A stretch of DNA of 64,000 nucleotides, taken from contig OW121852.1 in assembly GCA_933228895.1 (NCBI GenBank), positions 132,675,544-132,739,543 of the forward strand, in the 5' to 3' direction. The translations under genes were made by a program, and so were the position numbers. This document shows, piece by piece, positions 1 to 9,589 of this stretch. The notes beneath the pieces are model-generated. The model searched no databases. It was not told the origin of the DNA and was given only the letters and a program-made list of their open reading frames with translations. Each line of letters starts with the position of its first letter. Position 1 is the first letter of the stretch. Source of the DNA: Platycnemis pennipes. Lineage: Eukaryota > Arthropoda > Insecta > Odonata > Platycnemididae.

Positions 1-541
1 AAGAAAGCGAAGTGAATATATTGCTTGGAGGTTTTTAGCCGTTTCTCGAACGGAACGATGACCGAAAAAATACATAAAAACGCACATCCCGACAATTTCC
101 TTTAGTTGTCTCCCTTATGGCGGCGTTCTTCTTAAAAAAAACCAGCGATTGCATAGACGTAGCAGAAATTCTTGGGCACTAAACAGGCATTATATAATAA
201 ATGGACGATTTGCTCGTTACAATCCATACTACGTAAATAAAAATTCGAAGTACAATAGTTTATTGCATTAAGCAACTGAGATAAATGCATACGTTATCGC
301 CAAGTATTTATTTAACCACTTACCTCCACGCATAAACAGATAAACAACGCCCATAGTGATACCGTGCCGTGACGTCATGCGATGACGTCCTGTTTTTAAT
401 AATCTGCCGAAAAGTTACAATTTTCAAAGAGTAATATCTTTGTAACACAACTTAATTCCTCAGCTAAATTTTCGGCAAGGACATTTCAGCTAATAATCTT
501 CACATTCAAAGAGTTGTAAAAAATAGTGCATGTTCCCCATT
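1..541 (-). mobile_element. R780 inverted-repeat element, copy D (cut by window start)
   Basis: Non-coding repeat that matches the copies at 20464-21233, 34775-35542 (both opposite strand) and 31885-33714. It ends at 541 with the shared terminus GCATGTTCCCCATT. Inside it carries the GACGTC-rich block near 370-385 that forms one half of the family's subterminal inverted repeat. The other end lies before base 1. No coding capacity is visible, so it must be non-autonomous. The terminal inverted repeats suggest a cut-and-paste DNA element, but the superfamily is not known to me. Confidence 0.8.
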
Positions 542-686
542 GTTATTAAATATTGTTTACGCATTTGATTAGTAAGTATTTGTTAGTGTTTAACACATTC
601 AAAGCGTTATAAAAATAGTTCATGTTCCCCATCGTTATTAAATATTGTTTACGCATTTGATTAGTAAGTATTTGTTATTATTTAAT
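501..686. repeat. 93-bp tandem duplication covering the R780 end
   Basis: Two direct copies begin with CACATTCAAAG at 501 and 594, a period of 93 bp. Each holds the R780 terminus (GTTCCCCAT) plus about 50 bp of flank containing TTGTTTACGCATTTG. The copies differ at a few bases, so the duplication is not very recent. Confidence 0.85.
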
Positions 687-1208
687 ATTACAGACATACA
701 CATGTACTAAAACTAGGAACCGGTGGCTGCTGGCTGTTAAAAACGTAGGGACACCTGAGTTTGAGAAGGCATATCCTCCTAACGAGAGACTCAATTCAAA
801 TACAGTAAAATTTATCTTATTGAATGTTAAAATCTACGTCGATTTATGTTGAAGCAAAATATTTTTCACCTTATGCATGCTTATATCACGTACTCAAACT
901 TACTAAATGTAATTTGAAATAGGAGATGGTTTTCCGGCCTTCGAATCCGATGATCCAACCTTCCTCGCATGCTGTTCTGTTACTTGAGGCCGTAATAACT
1001 TCGCATTTCAGTTTAATAATACTGTGTTAAACATGTGTAGAAAATTATATTTATTTATTTTAACATTTTCAAATGTTGTTTTGAAATTTTTAAAACCCAA
1101 CTAACATCGGAACGGATGACTCGGCTGCAACGTAAGTCGCCGTTGTAATGTCATTATATTAAGACTTTTTATAAGTATATAAATAACAATTACCAGTGTT
1201 ATGAAAAT
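642..1208. other. No recognised feature
   Basis: AT-rich sequence after the tandem duplication and before the LINE fragment. I see no coding region, terminal repeats or RNA-like structure in it. Confidence 0.5.
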
Positions 1209-1420
1209 AGACACGATGCCCTGTTGAATACAATCGCCGAGGGAAAAGTGAACGGGAAAATTGGGAAAGGCAGGCCTCTTACGAGATACATGGAACAGGT
1301 TGTGAAGGATGTAAAAGAGATGAATTACGTCACAATGAAAAGGTTGGCCGATAGAATAATCGAGTGGAAAGCTGCGTCATACCAATCCTAGGATTGTTGA
1401 TCAATGATGATGAAAATAGA
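1209..1420 (+). pseudogene. RTE-like LINE, 3' fragment
   Basis: This is the C-terminal end of a non-LTR retrotransposon ORF. The frame reads roughly HDALLNTIAEGKVNGK, then GKGRP, then RYMEQVVKDVKE and ends AASYQS before a stop. The same tail occurs at 18491-19245, 38391-39310 and 48829-49282 on the minus strand. In this family the segment follows the reverse transcriptase and has no known catalytic residues. The 3' end is a short ATGATG run, as in RTE-clade LINEs. It is 5'-truncated to about 70 codons. The clade name rests on motif memory only. Confidence 0.8.
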
Positions 1421-2050
1421 TATAAGTTGTACTCATGTAATGTAAATTACAACCGATTGAATGTTTCCGTATTATTTTGATTACAAAACTGTGGCCACCT
1501 CATATAAATTCTAAAGGACGAATTTATTAAAAGTTTATATACTCGTAGAGTGAAAGCAAAATATTATTCGCATTAATCTACGCCGAATTGAATATTCCGT
1601 AAGATGAATTTGATCGAAATATAATTGGTTCTCTTGCTTGGAAGATGCAGCTTCTCGAACTCAATCGTCTGAGGTGTCAGGAATTGTTCAACGGCCAATG
1701 ACGTAGACATCCGTCCCACTCCTTACCCTAACGACGTCTCGAGATCTCCTCCTGCTCTGACCCTGCCCCCCTTCAGCCAAGAGACGGCTTCTTTCTTTGC
1801 ACCCTTGCCCTCCCCTTGCCTCAAGGAAACCCTAATGAGAGGGTCAGTTGCCGTCGCGAGGCGAGAAAGCTAATTACCGTCCCCCCCCCCCTTGCTGGAG
1901 GCGGGCCCCTTCAAACTGGCCACCTCTAATTAGGGTTATCGCCCCCTGCACCGCCTCCGCACCAAACCAACCTGCAGTCAGGAACCCTTAGGATAGGATG
2001 CGCACCCCTGTGTTTCTGTCCACCGATGAAGTGTGGGGTTCTTGTAATGT
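1421..2050. other. No recognised feature; C-rich stretch
   Basis: Contains a C/T-rich segment around 1740-1920 with a C run near 1881. Nothing codes convincingly on either strand. Confidence 0.5.
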
Positions 2051-2577
2051 GGGCGTTTACTCGGAACCGAAATCGCAATTTTGTACACGAATTTGTTAGA
2101 CGGAATCGAAAATAGAAATTTAGTGAAAAAATTAATCTTCTAACCGCAACCATTCGCTCAGAAATCAGAAATTAAAATAAGCAAAAGGTGACGCCCACCG
2201 TAAAAGCTGCTGTGATAACATTGACGTCATTTTCCTCCCGTCCTTGACTGCTTTTCTGGGAAGTGAAGGGAGTGGAGGTGGGTTCTCGGAAGGTCTGAAT
2301 TCTCACACAGATGATGTCGCAATCGCTCCGGTTGGCAGAGTCTGCTATGTCCCTCCCCTTTGCGGTAAGGCGAAGTAGCTTCGCGGGCTCAGTTCTGATT
2401 GGACGAAGTCAATGACGTCAGAGGTCGCCCACTTTTCCGATAGGGTTAAAAACATTAGTTTTTCGCCGCTTATAACTCGAGAAATAATTGACGGATCAAA
2501 AAACGGAAAAATAAGGGTCTTTTTATTTTACTAACTCTATCAGATCCGGTGATTAAAAAAATATGGTAAACGACCCC
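2051..2577 (+). mobile_element. R550 MITE-like element, copy 1
   Basis: One of four copies in the window (others at 15129-15642 and 36168-36704 on plus, 60112-60635 on minus). The ends are weak inverted repeats: GGGCGTTTAC at the left and GGTAAACGACCCC at the right. It carries two TGACGTCA octamers, near 2221 and 2411, and a conserved block reading TTTTTCGCCGCTTATAACTC. There is no coding capacity, so it is non-autonomous. The target-site duplication is unclear, and the superfamily is therefore unassigned. Confidence 0.75.
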
Positions 2578-3289
2578 ATTGACTCGGCGTCGGAGATGAA
2601 CTCGCCTTCCCCTGTGAAAGCCGTGTCTTTCTGTCTTCGTGTTTGAAGGTTCTCCCATCCCACTGTCTCAGTCGTAGAAGTCACACGTGTCATAAGAATC
2701 GTTCACATAAACAGCTGATCTCCTCTGAATTGAATCTGATTCTTTCTTTAATCCCTTTTCCTACGGGTCCCAAGTACTCGATGCATTTTCCGCTTTCAGC
2801 CTTACTAATGCTGAGTAACGCTCTCCTTAACGATCTGCGTTTTACTTTCCAACCACCCTCTAATGCATCCGCGTTTCCTAATGGCGGACCCACAAAATGT
2901 TTTCATGTGTGTTAATTATCGTCATCTAACTTCACCCGACACCGAACAAATACCCTCAGGTCTTTGTGGAGTTGAAGCATCATGGAAATAAAAATGACTT
3001 GGTATATTCCACAATTTTAGTAACAAGACCGGCCGCGGTTTCAACTCTTAGAGCGTCATTATCAAGGCAACATATTATAATAGAACAACAAGTGGCGAAG
3101 GAATGGCCTTCAATGCAAAACAGCAGAGGTGAGGGTGGGGTAACATATCGAGGCATTGGGGGGGGGGGGGGGGGGGTGGATCACTTGCGGTTGACTTGAG
3201 CAAGGAGTTCGTTCGGTAGGAAGATGGAGGGGGGGGCCTGGAGGTGGAAACGCTTTCCCTTGGTTGAAGGGTACTGTAGAGGTGGTAGG
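2578..3289. other. No recognised feature; 19-bp G run
   Basis: A homopolymer of 19 G lies at 3158-3176. Short open frames here lack recognisable motifs. The part next to 3290 may be 3' untranslated sequence of the Penelope-like element that follows. Confidence 0.45.
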
Positions 3290-3580
3290 GGACATGTCAC
3301 AAAGGGCGATGATCTAAACTCTGCCATGTCATTTGAAATATTTACTTTCTGAGATTTGGAGTGTTTTACAATTTCGTATCGTTCTAAAAAATCCGTTTTA
3401 AAACTTTTGTCACACACATGTAAAACATGAAAATTAAAATCTGCGCTATGTCCAGTGTCTGTCAAATGTTTGGCAAAGGTGGATTTATCATCACGGTTTT
3501 TGCACTCCTCTTGTGTTCATTCACACGTGTGGAGAACTTCAGTCCAGTTTGTCCGATATATGCACCATTACAGGCTGTAA
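3290..3580 (-). pseudogene. Penelope-like element, GIY-YIG endonuclease fragment
   Basis: On the minus strand the frame reads ACNGAYIGQTGLKFSTRV, then NEHKRSAK. After a frameshift near 3508 it continues as RDDKSTFAKHLTDTGHSADF and later LERYEIVKHSK. The YIGQTG core, the downstream arginine and the ExxEIxK-like stretch are typical of the GIY-YIG endonuclease that ends PLE proteins, where it nicks the target DNA. The frameshift makes it a pseudogene. The upstream PLE part lies at 4340-4790, displaced by an LTR-like insertion. The PLE assignment is strong; the lineage within PLEs is not determined. Confidence 0.8.
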
Positions 3581-3599
3581 TTTATTCTTTTCTATTTAA

Positions 3600-4339
3600 T
3601 GTACTCTCACACAATACAACAAAATATAAACAGTATCATAATAAATTACCCTCACAATATATCACTTTCACTCTTGGTATCTTCAGGCTCAATTTTTACA
3701 GGCCATAGATCACTTCACGAGCCACTTCACTTTTCACTCTCACATAAAATATAACAAGTACCCTCTTAAAAATAAGTACCTACATAATAGTGGGGAGTGG
3801 ACCGCTTTATCCCTCTAGTTTATCTGGAGTTCCTAGCTGAGGCGATCCCCGTCTCCTTGGTTAATCCTGGCTTCTCCGCCACCTTCCTTTTCTCTCTTGT
3901 TAGACTTAGTCGCCACTTTCCACTTCACTGTTGTCAGACCATCAGACTAGAAGCTAGACGCCCCTTCACTGTTCTTAGACTATCAGACTCGCCTAGAAGA
4001 CCACTTCCCTCTTCTTGGACTATCAGCCTCCCTAGCAGCCCCGTCTCTCTCTTCGTCCCTCTTTATATAGGCACCACCTAATTGTTAACGCTCGGCCAAA
4101 ATTAGTCTCCCTCCGTCCTGCCGCGAGTTCAACAATACCTTGCGAGACAATTTCTATTCTTGGGAATGCATCTCCCGAATGACCTGAATCACCAGGCTCA
4201 ATGACAAATTGGCCATTGTCGAGGCCGACGCCATATTTCCCTATGTCTCCGTATAAATATTCTGTACAAAAACCAACATGGCGGCTCCCCAACTCCCCAG
4301 CATGCCATGGCTAAAATTGATACGTTACAAGGCCGAACA
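3600..4339 (-). mobile_element. Probable solo LTR inserted in the Penelope-like element
   Basis: This 740-bp segment separates the reverse-transcriptase end of a PLE from its endonuclease. Read on the minus strand it starts TGTTCGGCC and ends GAGTACA, the TG...CA pattern of LTRs. A TATATAAAG box sits at about 4057-4072, and three imperfect copies of an about 45-bp unit containing GACTATCAG follow downstream (about 3925-4045). Flanking TTTAA on both sides, offset by one base, may be the 5-bp target duplication. No coding part of an LTR element is present. A non-LTR origin of the insert cannot be excluded. Confidence 0.5.
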
Positions 4340-4790
4340 CTTTAACATATAAACAGCACTCTTTTTTTGAAGGTTCAAGTGTATCTTTGGAATGAAACAA
4401 TGATTTATCTAAAGTTGAGGGGTTATTATAACAGACTCTGTAGTTATTCCGAGGCAGTCTTTTAACGATATTGTTAGTCATGTTCCCTAGGAATCGAAGT
4501 TTGCACTAATGTTTTTGTTTGTGAGATGGTATCTTAGTGAGGGTTGTTAGGGAATTAATGGCCTTGTGATGTAATTTTTGGTTGAGTAGCTTATGAACTG
4601 CGTTAATGTTATATCCATTTCTTTTTGCGATGAATTGGATGCTTTTTAATTCCTTACTGAAACAATCGTCACTCAAGGGGATAGAAACAAGCCTATGCAT
4701 CATAGCATGGAGAGCCGACAGTTTGTGGGAATGGTGGTGGAAAGAATCGTTATTCTTGGTTAAAACTCTCGCGGGTCATTATAGATATAT
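4340..4790 (-). pseudogene. Penelope-like element, C-terminal reverse transcriptase and linker
   Basis: Minus-strand frames read HKLSALHAMMHRLVSIPLS, then KELKSIQFIAKRNGYNI and, after a break, YRVCYNNPSTLDKSLFHSKD. The 'HRL..IPLS....KEL..I..IA..NGY' pattern is the conserved thumb region after the PLE reverse transcriptase. The last part is the linker that precedes the endonuclease. Stops and frameshifts interrupt it. The endonuclease resumes at 3290-3580 beyond the LTR-like insert. The 5' side stops at the palindrome starting at 4791, so most of the reverse transcriptase is missing. Confidence 0.8.
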
Positions 4791-4961
4791 GTGTGTTTTT
4801 CGGGTGCACCCTGCGTACTATAACAGGCGTGATACCTGACGTTTCGAGGCCGTTGCTGGTCACTTTATCCCTCATTCCCTTGGATAAAGTGACCAGCAAC
4901 GGCGACGAAACGTCAGGTATCACGCCTGTTATAGTACGCGTGGTACACCGGAATAACACAC
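4791..4961. repeat. Palindrome with 80-bp arms
   Basis: Left arm 4791-4870 and right arm 4882-4961 are reverse complements with about seven mismatches, around an 11-bp loop (CTCATTCCCTT). The arms contain GACGAAACGTCAGGTATCAC. They abut the 5'-truncated PLE, and PLE copies are known to carry inverted terminal sequence, so it is probably a head-to-head pair of PLE ends. Confidence 0.9.
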
Positions 4962-6117
4962 ATGCATCGAAAGAATCGATGCAAAACCCACTTATCTGGA
5001 GAAGCCTCTTCCCTCCACTCTTTCTTTCTTTATTCGGATTAACGTGCTCCTTCATTGTGCCATTCCGTTTCAAATGCACGTTCCTCCCATTATTTCGCTT
5101 CCTTACGGATTTTTCCTTATGTCTTCCACTTTCAAAATCCCATCGATCCCAATAACTAACTCATACGTTTCATTTGGTCTACCTCCTCAATTCCTTCGGT
5201 TTCCAGATCCATGTAATCTAACGAAAGTGGGAAGAAGTACGTGGAGGTCTAATACTTTATTCCTAGGCAAACAGGTGAAATAGCATTCAAAACATCCTAG
5301 TTTGATGTAAACTCGACATTTTGAGTTATGAATTAATATTTTGTTCAGTTCGTGGTGCTCCAAAATTCTTTTTATTATAAACTACTTTAGTTCTGGTCCT
5401 TCCTAGCATCGTTAGCAGCTCATAGAAGATATCTCGTGGGCGCTCTGGACATTGTAAATGAGATACAGGCGCTGAGGTCACTCTTATTCCACCGCATTGC
5501 ATTTTTTACGTCTGTCTAATGAAGCATCGTGCGCCCTGGAGATGTGGGAAGCCCGTCGGAGCGAGGAGATGGTGCACGAGGGAGATGGAGTTGGCACCTG
5601 ACAGCACCAGACTCCTCGTTCCACCCCCTCCTCTCGTTTTCCCGCTTCCTCCTGCATTCATAGGTCTCGTCTTTCAGAATTGTGGTCCCTATGACATCTC
5701 AGAGAGGTCGTCACGCCTTGCCTCGAGAAAGAGGGGCAGTCGGAGGATTACCCTGGCCCTCAGATCAATAGGCAATTCACGCCTCTCTCTCTCAGATCTT
5801 CCCCTATCCTGTAATCTCCCCCTTGACCCCTCCTCCTCCCCCCTCAACCACTTCTCGAACCCCTGCTAGGTACAAACCCTTAGGGGGAGACCGAGAAAAC
5901 TTCTCTTGTGTGCACCCGGCGATTGGTCTGAAGACTATCCTCGGGCACCAATAGAATCAAGCGTGGGTTCTTGTGGGCGAGCGAATGTCTTTGCCAAAAT
6001 ACGATGCGCAAGACTCTTGAAGGAGGCCGCATAAGAAGAGCCTCGAACACTCGTCCAGGGTGATTCCTCCAGCTGAGAGAACGAGACCTTCTTAGCGGAA
6101 AGGCAGCTGCTTATATA
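4962..6117. other. No recognised feature
   Basis: Includes a CT-rich open frame at 5519-5869 with no recognisable domain and compositional bias that explains its length. No terminal repeats or paralogues were noticed. Confidence 0.5.
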
Positions 6118-7698
6118 CAGCTACATAATAACCTGCAGGCCACCATAAAGGTGTGTGGCAGGGGGTGAATTCTTACCAATCATTCACTACATATAATGCA
6201 TAAAAAAGGATTAATATTAATATACAAGCCTATACTTCACCATTTAAAATGATAAAAATAGAAAAGTAAGCATGAAAATACGTCCTGTTAGTGGGTTACC
6301 TTCAAGTCCTTACCCCAACATGCAACTACCTATGCTATGGATTGATTCACTCTTACTGGACATATTTACCGCCATTCATAACCCTAATTTTACGAGGAAA
6401 AAAGGACATTTTGAATCTGTCAGTTCGGCAATCAATTTCTCTGATTTTGTAATTATGGTCCAGTCTACCATAGTAAATTGGGGTTCGCAAAATATTTTTA
6501 TCGTCATCACTGAAAATATGGTCTTGGAATTTATTTAGGAGATTAAGTTTAATTTTCAACTTGCGATCTGACAATGATTCCCAATGCAATTCATTTAATA
6601 GACTGGTTAGGCTAATAAGGTTATCGTCTTTTTCATATCTTGCCGATCTTCGCTGCACACGCTCAAGGTCATTATTTAGACCGATTTCGTAGGGATCCCA
6701 TACACTGGCAGCATATTCCAAATGCGGTCTAACAAGGGAAAAGTAGCTGATTTTTCGTACATGCCAGTATATTTTTCGCCAGGAAAAGTAGCTGATTTTT
6801 CGTCACATTTACCCAGTATATTTTTGATGAATCCCAGTTTACGATTCGGTTGACCCATTATTTCACGTATGTGTTTACCCCAGGAAAGATCATGTGACAG
6901 TCTTATTTCAAGATATTAAATGGATTTCACGTTTGTTAATTCATTCTTACTTATTTTGTACGTGCTAGGAAGAGAACAATTCTTTTTCCAAAAATTCATC
7001 ACCACATTTTATAAAAAATTAATTCTCACTGCCATGTATGACACCATTTTTCAATTGCTTATAGGTCATCATTTAAATATTCTTTATCATTTGGGCCTAT
7101 AATTTCGCGGTACACTACTGCGTCATCGGCAAATAGACGAATGTTACTTTTGACCACCTTATTGATATCATTTATGCACAGAAGGAACAGGAGTAGACCT
7201 ATCACACTACCTTGTGGGGCACCCGAAGTGACTTCAATTGCCGGGGAGGTAACACCGTCCAAAATAACCCTTTGCACACTTTATTGTAGGTAATCATTTA
7301 TCCATGATATAATGTTACTGTCTAACCCATAATATTTTAGTTTCAAAATTAATTTGCTATGAGACACCTTGTCAAAAGCTTTCTTGAAATCGAGAAATAT
7401 TGCATCCACTGGATTATTATTTTCGCCGGAAACTAAAATGTTGTGGTAAAAGAGAGCAAGTTGAGTTTAACATGAAACCATGCTGAGTATTGGACAGTAA
7501 ATTCTGGCTATCTAGGTGTCCCATGACTGATCTGACAATTATATGTTCCAGAACTTTGCATGGAATGGATGTGAGGGGTACAGATTGGTAGTTATGGCTG
7601 CCCCCCATCACCACTTTTAAAAATGATTGTTACATCGGCTGCTTTCCTGTCCATCGGTACGACGTCTTCGGTCAGGGATTTATTAAATACTATTTCAA
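6118..7698 (-). pseudogene. CR1-like LINE subfamily A, longest copy
   Basis: The minus strand holds reverse transcriptase segments in the right order. Near 7560 is VPLTSIPCKVLEHIIVRSVM. Near 7200 is GAPQGSVIGLLLFLLCINDI, followed by RLFADDAVVYREI, where FADD is the catalytic box. Near 6700 is YAASVWDPYEIGLNNDLERV. The 3' UTR ends in the family stem-loop (6125-6165) and the TACAT-type tail. It is 5'-truncated inside the reverse transcriptase and has several frameshifts. A local 45-60 bp duplication of GAAAAGTAGCTGATTTTTCG lies at 6737-6800. CR1/L2-group membership is inferred from motif resemblance. Confidence 0.85.
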
Positions 7699-8129
7699 GG
7701 TAGGGGGAGGATAACTAGAGGAATGGGAGTGCCCTGAAGGACTGTCAATAGAAGTCTACTGAGGAAGGGGTGGAGCAAGAGGAAATAGGTGAAAGCCGCC
7801 AGAGGAAATTTAAATCAGAAATCTTCCATAAAAAGGTTTGAAAACAGAAATAGAAGTCGCGTATTTCTCTCGGTTCGTGTCTCATCTCAAATCCTGCCCA
7901 CTGCACTTCGCTAGGCGCTTATGGTTGGGCTGCCGTAGGGGAGGCAGTAGGCGTATGGAGGGGGTTGTGCATCTGAATGTTACGTTCACCTAACATTGAT
8001 TAGGCGTCATAATAATAACGGCATCGCAGGGCCATCGTAACGTATCAACAATATTCAGATTGGTTTGACGCAGCCGTCTGCACGACTCCTGCCAGCCTAT
8101 CTATTCATCCAAGCATTATTCTCCTGGTA
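7699..8129. other. Mostly unrecognised; short LINE-like 3' scrap
   Basis: At 8055-8075 the text ATTGGTTTGACGCAGC matches the 3' UTR of the RTE-like LINEs (minus orientation), so a very short relic may be present. The remainder has no recognisable content. Confidence 0.4.
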
Positions 8130-8845
8130 ATATTGACATATTGTGTGTATATATTCCTTTTGTATTAATTTATCATTCTTTAATTCTTATCAGTATATTC
8201 TTCACTGATTTTTTTTAAACCTCAGATTGTAACTGTTTTAGGTATTGACCACTATACAGTGTGTCCCATTGATCGTGTGTCATTTTTGACCTGTAATATT
8301 AGACACTTCCTTTCGAGCCACAACGATGAAATTTGGTACCTGGCTATAAAAAAGGTAGTAAGTTTTTTTGAGTCTATGCAAAATATTAAAAATATGACCT
8401 TTTGACTCCAGAAATAGGGTCCAACCTAAAATCCAAATTTTGCCTTATGAGCTTTCAATGTTAAAATAATCGAAAAACAAAAAAGACAGAATTATTTGAC
8501 GAAACTTTCAAGTAATAGGTTTTTGGGCAAGAAGAACACGATGGAAGAACTTTTGAGGTTGAAAATTGCAACCGTGACCCCTGAAAGGTCATAGTCAACG
8601 TCACAGTTGTTACAAAAAATGAATCACCGCTACAAACCTGTCGAATCATAGGTTTAAAAAGGTGCCAAGGTAGATGATGAGGTCTTCAGATCCCTCTTGT
8701 CATCCCTTGACCTTCAAGGGTAACTCAGGATGTCAAAGGTCACAGTGGTTTTGATGATTTATACATTTATTTTGACGAGGGGTTAGATAGCAGAAGGGAC
8801 AGTTTTGTCTCAATCTCCCCCCAGCAACGACCTTTTAGTATTATT
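8130..8845 (+). mobile_element. Retroelement 3' end, interrupted
   Basis: Matches 45525-45760. Both share the stretch from the ATATTGTGTGTATAT region through TTTAAACCTCAGATTG, GGTATTGACCACTAT and GACGAGGGGTTAGAT to GACCTTTTA, then a TTA-type trinucleotide tail. Such a tail after an AATAAA-like signal (AGCAACGACC here, AATAAAGACC in the paralogue) is typical of a non-LTR retroelement end. A 0.5-kb insert splits this copy after 8255. No coding region remains. Confidence 0.7.
8256..8750. mobile_element. Insertion absent from the paralogue at 45.5 kb
   Basis: About 495 bp beginning ACAGTGTGTCCCATTG that is missing between the homologous flanks at 45657. No inverted ends and no clear target duplication are visible. 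The 'cagtgtgtccc' start is common in arthropod repeats, but I cannot classify it. The inverse explanation, a deletion in the other copy, is possible. Confidence 0.6.
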
Positions 8846-9589
8846 ATTATAATCAGCCTAACAACACTCGCACTTTTTCACTGAGTTCTTATCTATACCA
8901 CGCTCTTCAACTCGCAGGGTCATATTCAGGTACAAAGCAAAGTTTTTCAAGGGAATGAAAGTCACTTTCACATGCAGAGAGGTGAAGGGCCCAGAGTGAG
9001 GAAGGGTTGAGTCTCGTGGAAACCGAAGTGCAGGGGTCCGGGGGTGGGTTAAAGGGTGACACCCTTGGAACGAATGGGTTCGTGCAAACGATGGGACCAG
9101 CGAGGAGAAGAAAGGGGTGCCGGGTGCATGTCGGGAAACCCCTTGTTATAGGTCCTGTACAGGTGATGACACGAGTGATGGATCGTGCGGACCAAGATGG
9201 AGGCGTTCAAGGGAGGGAGAAAGGAAGGGTGGGAGGGAAGTGGGGGGAGGGGGGGGGGCCACGTGGGGGTGAGATCTGGAGAGAAATGGAGATTGATTAG
9301 CAAAAACATGCTCGTTTTGCACAAACTCATCCTTGAACAATTTCCAGTTGATCCACTACTTTTTGCTCAATGGTGGACCTATTAGATCTGTAATATTGTA
9401 GGGGGATTTACGCAGACCTTTTTGGCTGAACTATTTTTGGTCGCCAGGTGAGAAGTTTGGATAAAAAAATCGGATCAGAAAAAAGCATAAAAAATCAATT
9501 CCCTGACCACAATAGAAAATCGGGACCGCTATGCTATTGATTTTGCTTCATTTAAGGTCTAAAGAAGGGAGTCTTTCAAAAGGAGAACC
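8846..9589. other. No recognised feature; G-rich stretch
   Basis: The GGGGAGGGGGGGGG-type sequence around 9215-9270 produces long frames on both strands. None of them carries a recognisable motif. Confidence 0.5.

Noticed and set aside
5519..5869. A 116-codon protein gene
   Set aside because: No domain, and CT-rich composition explains the open frame.
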